Below are positions 7,767-11,647 of a DNA stretch of 11,647 bases, in pieces (position 1 is the stretch's first letter; each line of letters starts with the position of its first letter). Source of the stretch: Euperipatoides rowelli (Eukaryota > Onychophora > Udeonychophora > Euonychophora > Peripatopsidae); assembly GCA_003024985.2 (NCBI GenBank), contig PXIH01S0012943.1; one strand, given 5' to 3'. Position numbers and translations under genes: made by a program. The notes under the pieces were generated by a model. The model did not search any database. It was not told the DNA's origin and saw nothing but the letters and a program-made list of their open reading frames with translations.

Positions 7767-9932
7767 TAAATAAGTTCTTATGATATCACATAAAATATAA
7801 TCTCAGACTAAGACAATTTCATTTATTAATTTCCCTTTTAAATAACAATTTTATTTTTAACAATAAAATCTTTTTTTTTTGTAATGATTATCTTTCAAAA
7901 TAAATGGTAAAATAAAAGTTTAAATACGCTACATTTCATGACATCTTTAAACAGATGATTAGCGACCTCTAAGTAATGATCAATAAGTTATAACAACAAA
8001 TGCTTTTTTATTTTAAAAAGTGCACCTCCTCAAAATAATAGCTAAACTCAAAATACTATATCTGCAATATTGTACTGTACTTCTAAATCCTTAGAACTCC
8101 TTATGTTGTGGAACAGAGATTGTCAACTAGGTAATCATGATCTACGTGAAATTGCATTGCTTTTGTCATTCAGTCCTGGCTGGAAAATAAGCCACAATTA
8201 TCGCTAATTGGCATAAATCAAAAATACTCTCAAAATCTATCTATAGAAATTATTTTTCTATATTTTTGAAACCACGGATTAGACAAGGAATTTTATAATT
8301 TTTACAAACAAGTTATTATGACTGAACAAATCCCTGTTTAAATATTTCATAGCTTGTGCTGTTTATATCATCGATTGTAACTGCAATTCACAATAAATTA
8401 CTTTAGGTTTTTTTTGCATCACATATGATGACATTTTTGCATTCTTTTGGCCATGCTTTTGGCCACTTCACTGTCAATTAAAAATTGACATTTTAACATT
8501 TTCTCATTAAAATTTAACATTTAAATGGTTCAAATTAGTAAAATTTATGTACAAATAGACTAAAATATATTTTGCCTTTAATCATACCATAGATTTAAAA
8601 ATAAAAATAAAATTAAAATCAGGGAATTTAAAAAAAAAAATGCAATTATGTTAAAAAATAAAGCTATAATAATTTAGAGTATAACAACAATATAGTAAAA
8701 ATAATTGGAGTGGAAATATTGGTAATTATTTATCATCAGCCTAGTACAACAATATAATCACATTCATGCTTACTTGGTTTGCTAGCATAATGGTACATAA
8801 TGAAGACAGCAAACAAATCCAAAAGTTAGTATTTCAATATTGAATGGGAGTCGGAGTATATTTATTGCCATAATTTTGTTTTTAGAAATATATTTCTCCA
8901 TTAAGGAAATTTTCATTTAATACAATATATTTACAAGGTATATCATTGCAATCTTCTTATCTACTATATACTGCTTTGTCTTCATCTGTATTTTTGTATT
9001 TTTCGGATTCTAGTATTGGCTCTTCATAAATGTGCGCTTTCCCAAGTTCCGATTTTCAATTTTTGAAGCCTGTTTAGTTTTTCTGTAGATTTGGCTATTA
9101 CTAACCTTTCTGCATACAAAAAAAAAAAAAAACACAAAGTACATAGGCTTAAAAAAAAAAAAAAAAAAGTACTTCCCCCCCTCCCCCCTCCTCCCTCTTC
9201 CACACCTGTAGATATGTACAAGCAAAATGGATGTAATGACTGATTTGGCATGATCAACAAGCCTTGCTTTTACTGCCCTAAACTTAAATTGTATTTTAAA
9301 TATAGAAATTAAAAATTATGACTCAAAGCTTGGAAAATTGGCCAAGGATCAACAGTACCTGATTTCTTATTACTAGGAACAATAAAAAATTATATTTCAA
9401 TTAAATATGGTTGTATATTGTTAAATAACTCTATACATTTTCATAATATCAATTTAGTAAAGATGAAACTTATTTTTAAGAAATTAGTTTTAATTTTAAA
9501 CTCCCTATTAGATAATGGTCAATTTCAGATTTGAAAGTAGCTTTGAGTCATTTAGACCATCACATATGCATAAATCAAGATTGCTTGGTTCTTAACCCTT
9601 GTACACATCTGTAGTTTTAAGATACATATCCATGTTGTACATGCTGAAATTTCTAAATATATATGAAATTTGCTTTTATAACCCATATAAGTAACATAGC
9701 TAGCTTTACTTACTAGTTTTGACATATTGTCAATAGGTGGCAGCCCAAATTACACAGAATAGTCAGCTTTTTTGCATTTTGATGACTGTTAGTCAAAGTT
9801 GGTGTTTCTTTGCTGTGTTTTAAATCACAAAATAAGTTGATCATAATTCAAAAATAATTACTGTCATTAGATGTGATTAAACTATTACAAAACAAGATTT
9901 TAAAGAACAATACTATAAAATAGCAGGTCAAG
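7767..9932. other. Long AT-rich spacer, no gene seen
   Basis: About 2.1 kb with no believable coding sequence on either strand, no RNA gene and no recognised element. It contains several A-runs or T-runs (for example near 7870-7880, 8628-8640 and 9118-9168). The 5' untranslated region of the plus-strand LINE presumably lies in its last few hundred bases, but no boundary is visible. Open frames around 9010-9260 on the minus strand come from the homopolymer tracts. Confidence 0.55.
9118..9205. repeat. Paired A-runs followed by a C-rich tract
   Basis: A15 at 9118-9132 and A18 at 9151-9168 are each followed by GTAC within a few bases. Then comes a pyrimidine tract with C7, C6 and shorter C-runs from 9175 to about 9202. 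On the minus strand the G-runs satisfy the usual four-tract G-quadruplex pattern. The two AAAGTAC words suggest a small local duplication. Confidence 0.7.
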
Positions 9933-9939
9933 ATGGCGG
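9929..9939 (+). promoter_or_regulatory. CAAGATGGCGG at ORF1 start: good initiation context and YY1-like site
   Basis: The ORF1 ATG at 9933 sits in CAAGATGGCGG, with a purine at -3 and G at +4, a favourable eukaryotic initiation context. The same bases match the AAGATGGCGG consensus bound by the factor YY1, and a related site lies at the 5' end of mammalian L1. The minus-strand copy keeps CAAGATGG at its own ORF1 start (4790-4783). Binding is inferred from sequence only. Confidence 0.4.
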
Positions 9940-11137
9940 ACGAGTCACCTCTCTTGCAAAGTGCACAGCAAATTTACACGCCTAATTGGCATTATAGTTT
10001 GTTGCAACTATTGAAGAATTATTCCGAAGTGATAAATCAACCTGAGAAGCATTCTCAAGACTTTTAAAGTTTATTAGGGCTTTAAAATATTGGGATTTAG
10101 TATTAAAGCCAACGTATACAAATACAAAGTTCTTGTTCACGGTATATAGTGAAACGGAGGCCCCAAAAATTAATTTGGAAGCTATCTTAAAAAGAGTTGA
10201 CAATATTATTGGAAAATAAAATGTAAAAGCAATATATTTAACAAGAAACCCACGATATCTAGGTATTGACTTAAAAACAGAGGAACAAAAAATTAAACTC
10301 GATAAATTATTGCAAACATGTGAAAACTTTTACGTTATTCCTGCAAATTGGGGCTTGGTGTACAATTATATCAATGTAAGGGTGCACTGTATGCCACAAA
10401 CAGAGGATTATTCACTTTTAACTGAGCAGTTAAATAAGTATTTGCACACTTTTGAAATTAAAGAAGAGAATATTACAACTTTGGATAACTCAACTTATAA
10501 GTCAAGTAAAGTCATAGTAAAAGCTATGCAAAAAAACAACATTCCGTTGCACGACATACCTCATTTGATAAAGATCAAAGGTGTTACGGCTTTGATAACA
10601 ATAAATGGACGAGAGCCTTTGTGCTTAAATTGTAAGCAGAAAGGACACAAATTGAATGATTGCAGTAAGAAGTATTGTAAAATTTGCAAAATAGTGATTG
10701 AGCCGGAACACGCTAATTGTGTTTCTCCAGCGAACACATATGCTATGATAATGAGAAATAGTAAGATCGAACAGGAAAAGCAAGAATTTGAGACAGATCT
10801 TTATGAAAAGAGGGAAACCTATCAAAAGGATAACATAGAAAAAAATTGAGTAGAGATGGTAAGTAATCAAACGATTATACAGCAAATAAAAACGACAAAC
10901 TTACTACAGCTTGTTTCAGAAGAGGAAATGAGTTCCATTGATTCTTGCGGGAACTTATCGGACTCTCGCAAGACACTAATGGAAGAAGACTCTGAAAGCG
11001 CCATATTGGAAACGAATAGCAAGGAATGTTTAAAAGTGAAAAGAAGAAGGAAAAGATTAAAAAATGGCAAATCACAAGGGGTGAATTTTGAGGACAATTC
11101 AAAAGTCCAAAAGAAAAAGGTAAATATAGCAAAATAA
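9933..11137 (+). pseudogene. LINE ORF1, zinc-knuckle RNA-binding protein, broken
   Basis: About 401 codons from ATG 9933 (MADESPLLQS) to TAA 11135-11137. Three lesions are visible: a frameshift near 10065 (TAA in the first frame; coding resumes one frame over with KFIRALKYWDLVLKP), an in-frame TAA at 10217-10219, and an in-frame TGA at 10847-10849. After the TGA the same frame continues through an acidic stretch and a Lys/Arg-rich tail (KVKRRRKRLKNGK) to 11137. The zinc knuckle at 10622-10720 reads CLNCKQKGHKLNDC (CX2CX4HX4C), followed by a second Cys/His cluster, CKICKIVIEPEHANC. The minus-strand copy also has the basic tail just before ORF2, which supports the TGA being damage and not the true end. 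The protein would package element RNA. Confidence 0.8.
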
Positions 11138-11281
11138 ATTGATAATAGTTTCAATGATAAGTCTGCATAGAAGCGATGGTGATTGCAAGAATCAAATTTA
11201 TTTATTTTTTCTCTTTTATGCTTTTTAAAGGGTTTAAGGCAGTACACTTATGTGTGCTTAATAATATATTTTATTAACATA

Positions 11282-11647
11282 ATGAATAATAGTCTAGTTA
11301 AAAGTTACTCATTTAGAAATTTGAATGTAAGAGGTCTAAATAATTATGCGAAGAGAAAGTTGTTTTGGACTAAATTGAAGAAGGGTAATCCCACTTTTAT
11401 TATTATACAGGAAATAAAATTAAATAAGGAAAATAATGATGCAGTATGGAAGGCCATATCAAATGACTATGTGGTGCTAGAAACGAGGGACTTAAAGTGC
11501 AAATTGGGAGTCACCGTATTGGTAAATAAAGCCTGGAGCCATAAAGTAAAAAACGTTTATGAAATAAATGAAAGACTTATGTCAATAGTGGTGTTACATG
11601 AACAGAAATTAATTCATATTGTAAATGTTCATTTTCCAATACTCCTG
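11282..11647 (+). CDS. LINE ORF2, N-terminal endonuclease domain, partial at window edge
   Basis: Open for 122 codons from ATG 11282 (MNNSLVKSYS) to the last base without a stop, so the C-terminus and the expected reverse transcriptase lie beyond the window. Endonuclease motifs: LNVRGLNN near residue 14 (Asn of the active site), FIIIQEIKL near residue 44 (catalytic Glu), LGVTVLV, EINERLMSIVV and IVNVHFP near residue 115, where the family usually has NxYAP. It aligns with the minus-strand ORF2 start (LNLRDLNN, FFQETKI, NIDERIML, FNVHAS). The domain nicks the target DNA to prime reverse transcription. No lesion is visible in this part, in contrast to the ORF1 upstream. The later motifs (GDFN, SDH) are outside the window, so activity cannot be judged. 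Confidence 0.85.
   Translation, partial: MNNSLVKSYSFRNLNVRGLNNYAKRKLFWTKLKKGNPTFIIIQEIKLNKENNDAVWKAISNDYVVLETRDLKCKLGVTVLVNKAWSHKVKNVYEINERLMSIVVLHEQKLIHIVNVHFPILL

Larger units (their letters stand above)
9933..11647 (+). mobile_element. LINE of L1/Tx1-like plan, continues past the window end
   Basis: ORF1 (zinc-knuckle, basic tail) is followed after 144 bases by ORF2, which begins with an APE-type endonuclease and runs off the right edge. It belongs to the same clade as the minus-strand copy at 2011-4800: the two ORF1 products align from start to basic tail and the two ORF2 starts align through the first endonuclease motifs. Protein identity is low (around 40 percent over the best 40-residue block by eye), so they are separate lineages. 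ORF1 is broken by one frameshift and two stops, so this copy is probably dead unless the lesions are sequencing errors. The 5' limit before 9933 is unknown. Confidence 0.8.

Noticed and set aside
9010-9260. Minus-strand open frames rich in Phe and Gly
   Set aside because: They arise from translating the A-runs and C-rich tract and have no protein-like pattern.
10310-10849. Plus-strand open frame as an independent gene
   Set aside because: It begins at a TTG inside a longer open frame; homologous sequence continues upstream to ATG 9933 and downstream past the TGA, so it is the middle of ORF1.
10867-11247. Minus-strand open frames across the ORF1 tail
   Set aside because: They are antisense to a Lys/Glu-rich coding stretch, which naturally gives Phe/Leu/Ser-rich open frames. 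No motif supports them.
1-11647. LTR retrotransposon or DNA transposon
   Set aside because: I found no paired long terminal repeats, integrase or transposase motifs; the reverse transcriptase and endonuclease motifs are of the non-LTR type.

Overview
The window looks like AT-rich, gene-poor nuclear DNA from an animal, most likely an invertebrate. It has no bacterial-style gene packing, no operons and no convincing host gene. It is built from retrotransposon relics, short interspersed and tandem repeats, homopolymer runs and long AT-rich spacers. I cannot name the species. No database search was possible, so all family names rest on motifs read from the sequence.

Layout: 1-449 is featureless. 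450-714 is a degenerate repeat of roughly 70-100 bp in three copies. 715-1585 is AT-rich spacer. 1586-2010 (+) is a broken coiled-coil coding relic spread over three frames. 2011-4786 (-) is a decayed LINE (non-LTR retrotransposon) with ORF1 (3538-4786, zinc knuckle) and the start of ORF2 (2011-3493, complete endonuclease domain plus linker, no reverse transcriptase). About 5040-5880 (-) is part of a reverse transcriptase from a different, RTE-like LINE. 5881-6375 holds an A-run, a dyad and a two-copy 52-bp-spaced repeat. 6376-6517 (-) is a tRNA-derived SINE-like element. 7021-7766 is a tandem array of about four copies of a 171-184 bp unit. 7767-9932 is AT-rich spacer with paired A-runs and a C-rich tract. 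9933 to the end (+) is a second LINE of the same clade as the 2011-4786 copy: ORF1 (9933-11137) carries one frameshift and two internal stops, and ORF2 (from 11282) is open to the window edge and begins with the endonuclease domain.

How the parts relate: the two LINE copies point in opposite directions and share the same plan: initiator in a CAAGATGG context, an ORF1 of about 400 codons ending in a basic tail, then ORF2 starting with an apurinic/apyrimidinic-type endonuclease. Aligned by eye they are collinear along ORF1 but strongly diverged in protein sequence, so they are two old lineages of one clade (L1/Tx1-like by architecture) and not a recent duplication. In a live element ORF1 protein would coat the RNA, and ORF2 would nick DNA and copy the RNA into the genome. 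Neither copy is intact as shown. I found no clearly new biological system. The points most worth following are the 1586-2010 relic and its junction with the 3'-truncated LINE, the ~180-bp array, and the SINE.
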